DNA from: Simiduia litorea
GTDB taxonomy: Bacteria; Pseudomonadota; Gammaproteobacteria; Pseudomonadales; Cellvibrionaceae
DNA length: 64,000 nucleotides
Reading direction: 5' to 3'
Assembly (NCBI RefSeq): GCF_042853465.1
Contig: NZ_AP031497.1
Coordinates: forward strand, 1,798,001 to 1,862,000
A program made the position numbers and the translations under genes. Within the stretch, counting starts at the first letter, position 1. Each line of letters opens with the position of its first letter. The notes below the pieces were generated by a model. That model saw nothing but the letters and a program-made list of their open reading frames with translations. It had not been told where the DNA came from and made no database searches. Shown here piece after piece: positions 33,523 to 43,003 of this stretch.

Positions 33523-35295
33523 ATGGACTTTACGGTCAATGCGGTTTTATTGCCTGCTCGCGACTACGCCTTGGGCGAGCCAAGGTTGCTGGGTGAGCGA
33601 CAGGTTTCGGCTTCGGATCTTTTTACCTTGCTTGAAACCCGGGGCTGGTTGTCGTACTTCCAGCATGTGCAAGCTGCACAGTTTGGTGTTGCTGGCTATT
33701 GGTGGCTGGCAAATCCGAATTTGTCAGCTGTCCTACAGGGTGACGCTGGTGTGATGCGGCACTGGATTCCGAGTTTAACGGTGCAGGTAGAGCAAGCTGC
33801 ATCGGTAACCGTTCAGTTTAAGCACCCAGAGCCAAAAGCTAGCGTTTTCGCCGCGCTTTTGTTTTGGCTATTAGTTAGGCAGGCCCAAGGTTCAAGGGTT
33901 AAAATGAGTGAAATCAATGTCTGTCCAGACTTCTGTGATGCGGATTATATTCCCGTTTTTTCCGAGCGCTGTGTTTATACCAATACTGCTGGTCAAGTAC
34001 ACATAAAGTTTGGTCTGTCTATTCTTAATGCGCCATTCGTTACGGCAAATGCCACCCTTTTACCGCTTCTTGCTGATAACTTGCCTTTTGCGCAATCTGA
34101 TATGCAGAGTGAACTTTCGGTGAAAATTTACCACCTAATGGACGCTGCTAGAGATTTAAGTGAGGTCAGCCCTGCATGGGTGGCGGCAAAGTTGGCGATC
34201 TCTGAGCGAACGCTTAATCGGCAACTGGCAGAGCTGAGTACGACCTTTAGGGAGTTACTCACGCGATTTCGCAATGGCCACGCCATTGCGAAATTATGTG
34301 AAGGCGAATCAATTGATCGCCTAGCTGATTATTTAGGCTTTTCAGAGCGCGCAGCATTTGAGCGCGCGTTTAAGTCATGGCAAGGCGTAACCCCTGCAAA
34401 GTTTCAGGCTCAGTATCGGCGTTTGTCGAAAGATGTCGATGTCGAGGCGCTTATATCGCCCGATAGATTGCCGAATATACCGGCCATTGGTGCCCAGTTA
34501 TTGGCCCTGGCTCAGCGCGATGATTCTAGTTTGGAGGATATGGCGGCTTTGGTTGAGCAGGACCCTGTGTTGGCCGCCAAACTCATTAGTATTGCCAGTA
34601 GTGCTTTTTATGGCATGAAACCTAGCTCGTCGATTAAAGATATTGTTGTGCGGGTTTTTGGGGTTGATAAATTAAGAAGTCTTGCTCTAGCTGTGCTCGC
34701 CGCCGGTAGTTTCCGTTTAAACAATTGTCCAGCTTTTTCGTTAGAGCGATTTTGGCTTCTTTCGTTGGGTGTTGCTCAGCTCGCTAATGATTTTTATCGA
34801 GAGATGGGAAAGTCGGCTGAAGTGCAAGCTGATATTTATTTGGCTGGCTTATTACATAACATTGGGCGTTTGGTGCTGATCCAGTGCTTCCCTCATAAAA
34901 TGCAGGCATTACTCGATCCCTTGTTAAGACATCCTGCGCCTCAGGAGCTTCTCGCCATGGAAAAGCTCCGGCTTGGCGTGGATACGAGCGAAGCGGGGGC
35001 GCTGTTACTCGCTCGCTGGCAGTTGCCCCGTTCAGTGAGCTTAATCATGCGCCAGCTGGCCGTTGATAAGGTGGCCATGATACCGGAAGCGCACCTATTA
35101 TTGATTGCCGAGGAGTTTTTGCTGGCCAATATTCAAGCCATTGAAAGTAACCTTGCGCTACCTGTCCTTCAGCCGTTTAGCACTGACTTAACTCAGCTAT
35201 TGAGGTTGCCTGAAGCTTCTGTGGAGAAAATATTGCTTAGCTTTCTTGAGCGCTTACCCCAGCTGCGCGCCGCTGCTGAGTTAATAAATCAATAA
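33523..35295 (+). CDS. AraC-type regulator fused to an HDOD domain
   Basis: A 590-residue protein of unusual build. Residues about 1-190 resemble the OruR/ArgR-type arabinose_bd ligand domain. Residues about 200-300 are an AraC helix-turn-helix pair, the second with IDRLADYLGFSERAAFERAFKSWQGVTPAKF. Residues about 315-515 are an HDOD domain (LPNIPAIGAQLLALAQRDDSS, EQDPVLAAKLISIASSAFYG, HNIGRLVLI). HDOD domains are non-catalytic relatives of HD phosphohydrolases used in signalling. The DNA-binding domain is therefore in the middle rather than at the C-terminus. The target genes are unknown. There is no sign of a sequencing fusion: the frame is continuous across the junction. Confidence 0.85.
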   Translation: MDFTVNAVLLPARDYALGEPRLLGERQVSASDLFTLLETRGWLSYFQHVQAAQFGVAGYWWLANPNLSAVLQGDAGVMRHWIPSLTVQVEQAASVTVQFKHPEPKASVFAALLFWLLVRQAQGSRVKMSEINVCPDFCDADYIPVFSERCVYTNTAGQVHIKFGLSILNAPFVTANATLLPLLADNLPFAQSDMQSELSVKIYHLMDAARDLSEVSPAWVAAKLAISERTLNRQLAELSTTFRELLTRFRNGHAIAKLCEGESIDRLADYLGFSERAAFERAFKSWQGVTPAKFQAQYRRLSKDVDVEALISPDRLPNIPAIGAQLLALAQRDDSSLEDMAALVEQDPVLAAKLISIASSAFYGMKPSSSIKDIVVRVFGVDKLRSLALAVLAAGSFRLNNCPAFSLERFWLLSLGVAQLANDFYREMGKSAEVQADIYLAGLLHNIGRLVLIQCFPHKMQALLDPLLRHPAPQELLAMEKLRLGVDTSEAGALLLARWQLPRSVSLIMRQLAVDKVAMIPEAHLLLIAEEFLLANIQAIESNLALPVLQPFSTDLTQLLRLPEASVEKILLSFLERLPQLRAAAELINQ

Positions 35296-35365
35296 TTAAT
35301 TTCGCACGCTACTCGAATATCCTTTGAGCAGGGCTTACTATTGCCTGCCACTAGGAGGTTGATGC

Positions 35366-36124
35366 ATGGCTGTAGAATGGTTTTATTTATTGTTGATTGC
35401 TACCGGCTTTATTGCCGGGATCATTAATACCTTGGCCGGTGGCGGAAGTAATTTAACATTACCCGCACTCATGATGATGGGTATGCCTGCCGATGTTGCG
35501 AATGCTACCAATAGAGTTGGCGTTTTACTTCAGTGTGTTAGCGCGACGAAGGGTTTTCACAGGTATGGCAAGCTACCCATTGACGCTATCTTTCCGGTCA
35601 TGCTTCCTACCTTAATTGGCGGCGCCTTGGGTGCTGCAGCTGCTGTTATTGCACCGAATGACATATTAAAGCCCTTATTATTGATAACGATGATTGGTAT
35701 GGCCGTTATTATTTTGGTCAGCCCCTCAGTTGTTGCGCCTGCGCAAGATGAACAACCAAAATCTGTTAAGGACTCGCCACTTGGCATTGCCGGTTTAATC
35801 TTTGCTGGCTTTTATGGTGGTTTTGTACAGGCAGGTGTCGGATTCGTATTGCTGGCCGCTATTACTGGCGCTCTACGTTACGACCTAGTGCGTGCAAATG
35901 CGCTTAAGGTAATTTGTACGCTAGGTTTCACTCTTATCGCCTTGTTAATTTTCATCGCTGATAACCTCGTACAATGGTTGCCGGGGTTAGTGCTCGCTGC
36001 AGGGACTATGTCTGGCGCCTCGGTCGCGGTGAAATTCGCAATAAAAGTGGAAGCAAAAGTACTCAAGTGGTTTTTGCTGGTGATGACGTTATTCGCAAGT
36101 GCGGCTGCGCTGTTCATTCAATAA
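35366..36124 (+). CDS. TSUP (TauE/SafE) family anion permease
   Basis: A 252-residue inner-membrane protein with about eight hydrophobic segments arranged as two repeats, as in the sulfite/organosulfonate exporter family. The first repeat has GFIAGIINTLAGGGSNLTLPAL, split here by a loop of small residues, and the second has GFYGGFVQAGVGFVLLAAI; these paired G/N-rich motifs are the family hallmark. An AGGAGG ribosome-binding site precedes the ATG. The transported anion cannot be read from sequence. Confidence 0.88.
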   Translation: MAVEWFYLLLIATGFIAGIINTLAGGGSNLTLPALMMMGMPADVANATNRVGVLLQCVSATKGFHRYGKLPIDAIFPVMLPTLIGGALGAAAAVIAPNDILKPLLLITMIGMAVIILVSPSVVAPAQDEQPKSVKDSPLGIAGLIFAGFYGGFVQAGVGFVLLAAITGALRYDLVRANALKVICTLGFTLIALLIFIADNLVQWLPGLVLAAGTMSGASVAVKFAIKVEAKVLKWFLLVMTLFASAAALFIQ

Positions 36125-36175
36125 AGGCATCTTGCCGTTGAACGAACGGCGCAGGCTTACACTTGGTCGCCGACG

Positions 36176-36706
36176 TTACAGCATTCTCTTTAAAATGTCT
36201 TTATCGCCGCCTTCCAGTTTGTGATAAATCACTGCGGCGAGGTGAATAGCCACGAGCGCCAATAAAACCCATGGTGCAACTTCGTGTATTTCATGGAATA
36301 CCCCCGCTAATGCCTTACTTTTTTCAAACACTAAGGGAACCGAAAAACTGCCGAACTTCACCGCATAGCCTGCAAAGTTACTCATGGCCCAACCGCTAAA
36401 CGGCACTAAAAACATTGCCAAGTAGAGTAGGTGCTTAGTCGCTTTGGTGAGCTTTATTTCTGTGGAGGTAAACGCAGAGGGGAGCGGCGGCGGTGGCGTT
36501 ATCTTACTCCAAATAAGCCTAACCATAACTAACCACAAAAATACGAAGCCAGAGGCTTTATGCAGCAAGATCAGGTCCATTCGGCCGGGGGCGTCATCGG
36601 CTAAATCGGACATGTAAGAGCCGACGCCAATTAATACGAAAACCATTAATGCCATTAACCAGTGTAATAATTTGCTAAATCTGTGGTAGGCGGTTGCCGT
36701 GTTCAT
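36176..36706 (-). CDS. Cytochrome b561 family protein
   Basis: A 176-residue four-helix membrane protein. The probable haem-ligand histidines are in YHRFSKLLHWLMAL, LLHKASGFVFLW and, near the C-terminus, FHEIHEVAPWVLLALVAIHLAAVIYHK. This matches the bacterial prokaryotic cytochrome b561 (CybB-like) group that oxidises quinol and can pass electrons to superoxide in E. coli. It lies directly downstream of the Bat-type operon on the same strand and may be read through from it. Confidence 0.88.
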   Translation of the reverse strand: MNTATAYHRFSKLLHWLMALMVFVLIGVGSYMSDLADDAPGRMDLILLHKASGFVFLWLVMVRLIWSKITPPPPLPSAFTSTEIKLTKATKHLLYLAMFLVPFSGWAMSNFAGYAVKFGSFSVPLVFEKSKALAGVFHEIHEVAPWVLLALVAIHLAAVIYHKLEGGDKDILKRML

Positions 36707-36736
36707 AGTGAATGCCTCTTTTTTGTTTCCACGTAT

Positions 36737-38431
36737 TTAATCGGGATATAAAGCCGATAGCAAGGGGGCCGGTTTAGGGTTGGGTTCACGCTTCTCTCGT
36801 AGAGCTCGGTGAATTAGCGGCTTCAGTGTCGAAAAGTTACCCTCGTAGCTTTGATTGTTGCCATAAATGTAGGCGTTTAGTTGCTGTATTTCCTGTTTGA
36901 TCTGAGCAGCGAGTGTGGTGTCGCGCATTGCCTCAATGGAGTTTGCCGGTAAGAGCTGATTAAGCGCCTGTAAAAAGCGCGCGGCGCAATCTCGATCTAA
37001 CGGTTGAGAGAAGAAGGTATCTAGGTCGTCAAAAGTTGGCTGTGGCGATGGCGTCACGGGTATTGTTTTATTGACGGTTGACTGACTGCGGCGTCGTAGA
37101 GTCCAAACCAATGCAGCTAAGATGAGATTGGTTATCAAAAGCAGTGCGCTTAGGATTTGCCAGACGATAGCTGAGTTGGTGTCCTGCGATCTTACAGGTG
37201 AGGTATCAAGATTCGGTTGCTCAGTTACATCTAGGTTTGGTTGAGCGGGAGAGATAGACGGTACTGACGCGGGTAGTTGCGGGTTGGCTTTAATGTTGAT
37301 GCTGCGTGCGGGAAGCAGGGCAATCTTCTGCGTGTTAGATTGTGTATCCCACCAATAGAGTTTTACTTCGGGTAGCTGTGTTACGCCCACTTGGGTGGGT
37401 ACAATGGCGATTGATTCGGTAATGGATGTGCTTAGCCCTCTAGCGTCTTGACTATCGGTTGACTCAGGTTTTTCGCGATATTGTTTAAAACTTGGATTTT
37501 CTGCGAGCGGTAAACTCGGAATTTGATTGGCGCTTAAACCTGTTGCGTTGATGGTTATCTTGCGTGTTATGGGCTCGCCCAAGGTCCAGTCTTGTGTATC
37601 GCTAGACCACTGCTCGCTAATGTCGAGTTTGCTAGCCGGTAGCCAATGTTGACCTTGGTAATTTTTTGCTTGAGGTTTCACCGCCAAGACAATAGGTTTA
37701 CTGCGAATCCGCTTGGTTTCAGTCTGGCCGTAGTTTAGTGAGTTGTTAAGCCTGCTATGGGCGCGCATCGTGACGGTGAACGTTTGAATGGGTATTTCAA
37801 GTTCGCCACTCATCTGCGGAAATAAGGCGTAACGTAACTCTGAGACTGAGTAAACTTTATCGCCGATACGCTTTTGATATTGACTGTCTTTTAATGGTAG
37901 TAGCAATGCATTAGGAATATTTAGGGCAGGCGCATCATCTACCCGAAGTGGGATGGCAGTGTGCAGCTTGACGGTGATAATCACCTGTTCCTGTACGTAA
38001 GGCTCGGATTTTTCAGCTTGTATATCGAGAAAAATATCGGGCGTCATTCCGCTTTGCGTGTTGTCGGTTTGCGATACGTCTAGAATAATTGCATCGCTGA
38101 ACTCTTGCTCATATTGAATGGATGGGATAACGAGTTTACCCACCGATTTTGGTGCTAAGGTTAATTGCCATTCTGTAAAGGCTGTAACTTGACCGTTAAT
38201 ATTTCTGTATTGGCTATTTTGGCTGCGATTTAGAATATCGAATTGAGTCTCAAGTTCGCTGAAGTCGGGAGTCGTATTGGCTTGAGGTGAAACCCTGATG
38301 GATAGAACAACGGTTTCATCCATGCTGATACGGGCTCTATCGACGCTAGCCGATATGCTGGCAGCATGACTAGCTTGAGCCGACCAGAAAAAAAGTAGAG
38401 TAATCAACGTAAAAATTGATCGTATTAACAT
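36737..38431 (-). CDS. BatD family protein
   Basis: A 564-residue exported membrane protein. The signal peptide ends near residue 23 (QASHA), followed by several beta-rich repeats (BatD/oxygen-tolerance family) over residues about 25-400, a transmembrane segment at about 425-445 (WQILSALLLITNLILAALVW) and a cytoplasmic tail. It is the last gene of the six-gene MoxR/VWA operon. Its product is expected to sit in the periplasm and interact with the VWA proteins. The name comes from the Bacteroides aerotolerance operon; its role here is not established. Confidence 0.85.
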   Translation of the reverse strand: MLIRSIFTLITLLFFWSAQASHAASISASVDRARISMDETVVLSIRVSPQANTTPDFSELETQFDILNRSQNSQYRNINGQVTAFTEWQLTLAPKSVGKLVIPSIQYEQEFSDAIILDVSQTDNTQSGMTPDIFLDIQAEKSEPYVQEQVIITVKLHTAIPLRVDDAPALNIPNALLLPLKDSQYQKRIGDKVYSVSELRYALFPQMSGELEIPIQTFTVTMRAHSRLNNSLNYGQTETKRIRSKPIVLAVKPQAKNYQGQHWLPASKLDISEQWSSDTQDWTLGEPITRKITINATGLSANQIPSLPLAENPSFKQYREKPESTDSQDARGLSTSITESIAIVPTQVGVTQLPEVKLYWWDTQSNTQKIALLPARSINIKANPQLPASVPSISPAQPNLDVTEQPNLDTSPVRSQDTNSAIVWQILSALLLITNLILAALVWTLRRRSQSTVNKTIPVTPSPQPTFDDLDTFFSQPLDRDCAARFLQALNQLLPANSIEAMRDTTLAAQIKQEIQQLNAYIYGNNQSYEGNFSTLKPLIHRALREKREPNPKPAPLLSALYPD

Positions 38432-38475
38432 CTGTACTATCCAATTAACTGTATTAATTAACGCTATCTACCAAG

Positions 38476-40527
38476 CTACCAACGGGTGTGTGCATCGTTT
38501 TCCGGCGGTGACCACTCACCCTCTTTGATTGCTTCGCGTCTTTGCCGGTATTGATATTCAAATTTTCGTTTTAGTAGCCCCGAAGGGTCGTCATTGACTT
38601 GGCGCAACCACTGCTCCATGGCTTCTTTTTCTTCACCACTTAAATGGTCAAAGGCATCGATGGTGGCTTGCCCTTGATCCATTTGCTCTTCGGGTTTCTT
38701 GTCTAGCTGATTCTCAGCGGCCGTTGGATTGTTGTCGAGTGGGGCGGCCTCAGAATTTGGATCAGTTTCAGTGGGGTTATCACTGTCGGCGTAATCACCT
38801 AGCTCGCCGTCTTTTTCTGCTGGCGTATCGTCCTTGTCGCCTGAGCTTTTTTGCTCATTCTCGTTAGCGGCGTCATTTTGTGCTGGATTATCATTATTCT
38901 GACTTTCGTCGCCTGCCTCAGTCTTAGTATCGGAAGGTTTGTCTTGAGATTGCTCAGCGTCTTCGTTAGGTGAGTTTTCAGACTCATTTTCTTTACTTGA
39001 GTCTTGTGGATTATTTTTCTCATCTCCACCTGACTGTTTTTTGTCTTGGTCTTGGTCTTGGTCTTGCTGTTTAAGTAGCTCTTCAACGATTCTTTTGTTG
39101 TAAATCGCATCCGCCATATCTGCCTTTAATGCAAGTGCCTTGTCATAACTCTCTAGTGCCGCTTGCAACTGCCCAGATTGAGCCAAGGCGTTGCCCTGAT
39201 TGTAGAGATCATCGGCGCTGGGTGTTTCTGCTGTATTGTTTATCGTCTTTAATACGTCGCTCGCGCTTGTGAAGTCTTGAGCTTGGTATAGAGATGCCGC
39301 TTTCCAGCGAGGATCGGTAAATTCTGTCGCCGCCTTGTCACTTTGATTGTTTTTAAAGGATGCTAACCCCTGCTGATTTTTGTTGAGCCAAAGATTTTTC
39401 CAATTATCCGAGTCAGTATCGGATGTGGTGGCTGACGACTTCTGATAGCTGTCGTTAGCCATTGCCTCTGGGCTGGCAAGGCTTAGGCTCAATGCTAGTC
39501 CTAGCAGGCAAGGGGACGCGAGTAAGAAGGAAAAAACGGCGCCGCGTCGAAAGCTAAATGCAACGATTGGTAGGAGTAGCCAGGCGAGCCAGTAGCCGTT
39601 ATCTTGCCATTGATCGAAATCCCGATCTTGACCTTCAATTGAAGGGCTTTCCTGCAGGTTAGTATCGGTCAAAAAATTTATGTCTTGGTCTGTTAGCACA
39701 ATATCTGAATAACGGCCCTGGGTTTGTTGCGCAAGACCCTTCAGCAGGGCTCGGTCATTTTTGGCAATAATAATATTACCCTGCCGATCTTTTGCGAAAC
39801 CTTCTTGGCCTATGGGAATGGGGGCGCCATTTTCATCGCCTAAAGAAATAATGTGTAGAGGAAAACGCTGATTTTTTAATAGCGATGTGACAGTGGGGGC
39901 AGCACTGGCGTCGACGCCATCGGTAAACAGCACTATCTGACCATGTTGAATGTTACCTTGATGTAAGGTGGTAAGAGCGAGCTCTATGGCCATCTCCACA
40001 TTACTGCCGGTTAGCGGCATGATGCGCGGCGACAAGGAAGGCACCAAGCTTGATATGGTGCGGGCATCGTCGGTAAGTGGTGTGACGAGATGGGCTTCAC
40101 CAGAGTAGACAATTAAGGCCTTTAACCCGTCTTTTTGAAGGTTTAAGGCGTCGATAATTTTTTGTTTTGCGCGAGTTTCCCTATTGGGCTTTATATCCTC
40201 GGCCAGCATGGAGGGGGATAAGTCGAGAATGTATACGGTTGCCGCTTCACTTTGGTAAACCGGTGTAGGGGCTTTTTCCCAAGTTGGGCCTGCCAAACCC
40301 AAAACAGCAAGCAGCCAACCGCAAAGTATCGGCAGCCATCGGTTTTTTCGTGAGGCAGATGATTTGTTGGTTGTTAAATACCCCAGTAACTCAGGTGCAA
40401 TATAGGCGTACCAGCCATTTGAGGCTTTGGATCGGGCGCGGGCTAGCAGTAACAAAAACGCTAATGGCAGCAGAGCGAAGAACCATTCTGGGCGAATAAA
40501 GTGGACGTTTTGTAATAATTCAATCAC
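38476..40527 (-). CDS. VWA-TPR membrane protein (BatB/BatC-like fusion)
   Basis: A 683-residue protein. Two membrane helices (residues 12-29 and 65-80) precede a von Willebrand A domain with the MIDAS motif DLSPS at 102-106. After further hydrophobic segments (about 310-350) come TPR repeats (DDLYNQGNALAQSGQLQAAL and following) and a long acidic, Asp/Glu/Gln/Asn-rich tail containing a (QD)4 run. The order VWA then TPR merges what are separate BatB and BatC proteins in Bacteroides. The start overlaps the end of the BatA-like gene by eight bases. Confidence 0.88.
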   Translation of the reverse strand: MIELLQNVHFIRPEWFFALLPLAFLLLLARARSKASNGWYAYIAPELLGYLTTNKSSASRKNRWLPILCGWLLAVLGLAGPTWEKAPTPVYQSEAATVYILDLSPSMLAEDIKPNRETRAKQKIIDALNLQKDGLKALIVYSGEAHLVTPLTDDARTISSLVPSLSPRIMPLTGSNVEMAIELALTTLHQGNIQHGQIVLFTDGVDASAAPTVTSLLKNQRFPLHIISLGDENGAPIPIGQEGFAKDRQGNIIIAKNDRALLKGLAQQTQGRYSDIVLTDQDINFLTDTNLQESPSIEGQDRDFDQWQDNGYWLAWLLLPIVAFSFRRGAVFSFLLASPCLLGLALSLSLASPEAMANDSYQKSSATTSDTDSDNWKNLWLNKNQQGLASFKNNQSDKAATEFTDPRWKAASLYQAQDFTSASDVLKTINNTAETPSADDLYNQGNALAQSGQLQAALESYDKALALKADMADAIYNKRIVEELLKQQDQDQDQDKKQSGGDEKNNPQDSSKENESENSPNEDAEQSQDKPSDTKTEAGDESQNNDNPAQNDAANENEQKSSGDKDDTPAEKDGELGDYADSDNPTETDPNSEAAPLDNNPTAAENQLDKKPEEQMDQGQATIDAFDHLSGEEKEAMEQWLRQVNDDPSGLLKRKFEYQYRQRREAIKEGEWSPPENDAHTRW
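39043..39066 (-). repeat. Hexanucleotide tandem repeat, four copies
   Basis: GTCTTG (plus strand) is repeated four times without change inside the VWA-TPR gene and encodes alternating Gln-Asp. Because the unit is six bases, changes in copy number keep the frame and alter only the length of the acidic linker. Confidence 0.85.
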
Positions 40528-41569
40528 GGCGGTTTAGCTCTTGATTCAGTTCGCTTGCGGTTCTATTTCTGAAAACAGAAGCGTGTGCGGTTAGAAAGGC
40601 GATCACGCTTGCTAAAAACGCGAGGGCTAAAGGTAAATAGAATAATGATTTTTGAGGTCTAAATACGTCGCTATCTTGTTCTGAGGGCTCGAGTTCATCG
40701 AGCAGGGCATAGATGTTTTGTAGCTCCTCTGGGTTTCTTGCTCTAAAGTATCTACCGCCTGTGGCTGAGGCGATCTTTTCTAAGGATTTTTCATCTAAAT
40801 CAAGAGACGGATTTACCGTTCTTGCGCCAAAACTTGAACCCAATAAGCCGGGAATATTCATTTCCTCGGAGCCAAGCCCGATGGTATATATTTTTACATT
40901 GGCGGCGGCAGCGAGTGTGGCGGCTTGTTGTGGGCTCACGTTACCCGCGGTATTTGCTCCGTCCGTTAACAGTATGAGTACGCGCGAGGATTCAGGCCTG
41001 TTTCTAAGGCGCTTGATGGCTAAACCGATAGCATCGCCGATGGCGGTTTTCTCGCCTGCAAAGCCGAGTTGCGCTTCCGTTAGTAGTTGGCCTACGGTGG
41101 CGCGATCGAATGTGAGTGGCGCTTGAAGGTAGGCATTGGTACCAAAAAGTATCAGGCCTAATCTATCTCCTACGCGGCGCTCAACGAATTCAGAAACGAC
41201 GGCCTTTACGGCTTGTAATCGATTAATGGATTGGCCTTGGTAAAACATATCTGGCGTTTCCATGGAGCCAGATATATCAACCGCTAACAGCAAGTCTCGC
41301 CCATTGCTAGGTAGTTCGATGGGATCCCCTTGCCAGCGGGGGTTGGCTGCTGCAGTGATTGTGCCGAGCCAAACAATGGTTAGGAGGCTTAACAATATCC
41401 ATGGCTTAGATCTGTGCCTAGGTTGAGGTTGTAGGTGTTCATGCCCCCCGTTAAAACTTGCAGGCACGAAGACAGCGTCCACGGTTGATTTACGCTTGCT
41501 AGGTAGCAACCGCAACAAGAGCGGCAAGGGAAGTAACCAGAATAGCATTGGCCACTCAAAGGTTAACAT
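40520..41569 (-). CDS. VWA-domain membrane protein (BatA-like)
   Basis: A 349-residue protein with N-terminal membrane helices (residues 7-22 and 57-75), a von Willebrand A domain with the complete MIDAS motif DISGS at 98-102 and a second metal-site element LTDGANTAG, and a C-terminal transmembrane helix (SLFYLPLALAFLASVIAFL). VWA domains bind partner proteins through a metal ion. The gene overlaps DUF4381 upstream (14 bases) and the VWA-TPR gene downstream (8 bases), indicating translational coupling. Confidence 0.9.
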   Translation of the reverse strand: MLTFEWPMLFWLLPLPLLLRLLPSKRKSTVDAVFVPASFNGGHEHLQPQPRHRSKPWILLSLLTIVWLGTITAAANPRWQGDPIELPSNGRDLLLAVDISGSMETPDMFYQGQSINRLQAVKAVVSEFVERRVGDRLGLILFGTNAYLQAPLTFDRATVGQLLTEAQLGFAGEKTAIGDAIGLAIKRLRNRPESSRVLILLTDGANTAGNVSPQQAATLAAAANVKIYTIGLGSEEMNIPGLLGSSFGARTVNPSLDLDEKSLEKIASATGGRYFRARNPEELQNIYALLDELEPSEQDSDVFRPQKSLFYLPLALAFLASVIAFLTAHASVFRNRTASELNQELNRRD

Positions 41570-42065
41570 CGAGAAGCGCCCCCTGATGGTGATCGATCCA
41601 ATGCTTCACATCCTCTAAGGCTGCTTCTGTTTGCACAGGCGTGAGCAGCGCTTTTGAGGTGTAGGGTTGTTTGGATAAAAGAATGTTTGTGTCATCGCTT
41701 AGCGGTGTATCTGTTGTGACCAGTTGGTTATTTAAGAATGCAACCCAGGGATCATCGATAAGCCGTGCCGCCTGCGGACTGACGGCATTTAATGCGATTT
41801 GCTTTAATAATTGGTTTGTATGCATGGACAACCGTTGCAAATTATCGTCCTGTTGGTATTGGTCGATGATCTCGGTGAGCCGCTGTTTCGCCTCTTTACG
41901 GTAGTTGCGCTTCGCTTTAATTTGATGCCGGCGAACGAGCCATGTCAGGGTTGCACCTAGGATAAGTAACAGTGCCAATAATGCCCACCAACCCGGTGCT
42001 AATGGCCAAATACCCGGCTCAGGCGGTAGATGGAAGTCTTTAAGCGGTAATAGTTTTTCGTTCAT
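41556..42065 (-). CDS. DUF4381 membrane protein
   Basis: A 169-residue protein with one transmembrane helix (WPLAPGWWALLALLLILGAT, residues about 20-40) and a soluble basic-acidic tail. The PP-E-P/W-P-L-A-P-G-W-W pattern before the helix is the DUF4381 signature. It is regularly found between the DUF58 and VWA genes of MoxR operons, as here. The function is unknown. Confidence 0.85.
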   Translation of the reverse strand: MNEKLLPLKDFHLPPEPGIWPLAPGWWALLALLLILGATLTWLVRRHQIKAKRNYRKEAKQRLTEIIDQYQQDDNLQRLSMHTNQLLKQIALNAVSPQAARLIDDPWVAFLNNQLVTTDTPLSDDTNILLSKQPYTSKALLTPVQTEAALEDVKHWIDHHQGALLDVNL

Positions 42066-42074
42066 ATGGCAACC

Positions 42075-43001
42075 TTACCCACGTCTTTTCAGCTTGCCAA
42101 AATGTTTTTGTAACCAAGGTGTTAAGGCTGTGCCGCATTCCAATAAGTGATAAGCGGCACCTAGGTCTCGCGCGCTGTTTTGAATCGATGCTTGACGCAG
42201 TTGAAAATTTTGAGCTAATGCTTGGGCTTTGTTGGAATCAAGTTGCACCAACTCGCGACCGTTATTTATACCCAATAAACTATTGCTCGGCAGCTGTTGT
42301 TCCAAGCGGTCGTAGATGTGAAAAAACAGCAGGTCATTGTGCCGCGCTAATAGGGTTATCAACTTATGGCACTCGTCGCTCCAGTCGGCAAAGTCGCTAA
42401 TGATGACCAGCGTGCTGCCTGGTTTTAGTGCACGCCTACAATCGCTCAACAGCGCCGGTAGGCTTTTTTCATTCTGGCTAGCAATAGGAGATGACAGTGC
42501 CTGATTGTGGGCATGTAAGCGATTGATTAAGGTTAGCATTGCATGCTGTGAGCCTTTCGGTCGAATATCTTCGGCGCCAGCGGTGTGTGCAATCATTGCA
42601 CCGATACGATCGCCGGATTCGGCGGCCGTCCAGCCTAGGGTGCTGGCAAGTTGGGCACTAAATACAGATTTAAAACACTGCGTGCTGCCGAAAAACATAC
42701 TGGCCCGTTGGTCGACGAGGAAAAACGTGGGTTTTTCTCGCTCTTCACTGTACAGCTTGGTGAAAGGTGTTTGGGTTCGAGCGGTCACTCGCCAATCGAT
42801 GGAGCGCACATCGTCACCAGGTTGATATTGCCGAACTTCGGCGAACTCCATACCGCGGCCGCGAAATTTGGTTCTGCTTGCGCCCGCAAGACTGCTTTGA
42901 CTTCGCGAGCGTGCAGGTATGCGCAAGTCTTTACTGATGAACCTTGCCATCAGTAATTGGTTTAGTTCGCTAAAGGCACCTTTGGGCTGAAGAGCGTCCA
43001 T
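42075..43001 (-). CDS. DUF58 domain protein
   Basis: A 308-residue protein with the DUF58 signature GRGMEFAEVRQYQPGDDVRSIDW (two parts: G-x-G-x-E-F and the R-x-Y-x-x-GDD block) near residues 48-70. A degenerate VWA-like fold follows (PTFFLVDQRASMFFGS, where the MIDAS-type serine pattern is only partly kept). It is the standard second gene of MoxR operons and is thought to act with the MoxR ATPase. It lies two bases downstream of moxR. Confidence 0.92.
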   Translation of the reverse strand: MDALQPKGAFSELNQLLMARFISKDLRIPARSRSQSSLAGASRTKFRGRGMEFAEVRQYQPGDDVRSIDWRVTARTQTPFTKLYSEEREKPTFFLVDQRASMFFGSTQCFKSVFSAQLASTLGWTAAESGDRIGAMIAHTAGAEDIRPKGSQHAMLTLINRLHAHNQALSSPIASQNEKSLPALLSDCRRALKPGSTLVIISDFADWSDECHKLITLLARHNDLLFFHIYDRLEQQLPSNSLLGINNGRELVQLDSNKAQALAQNFQLRQASIQNSARDLGAAYHLLECGTALTPWLQKHFGKLKRRG

Positions 43002-43003
43002 GG

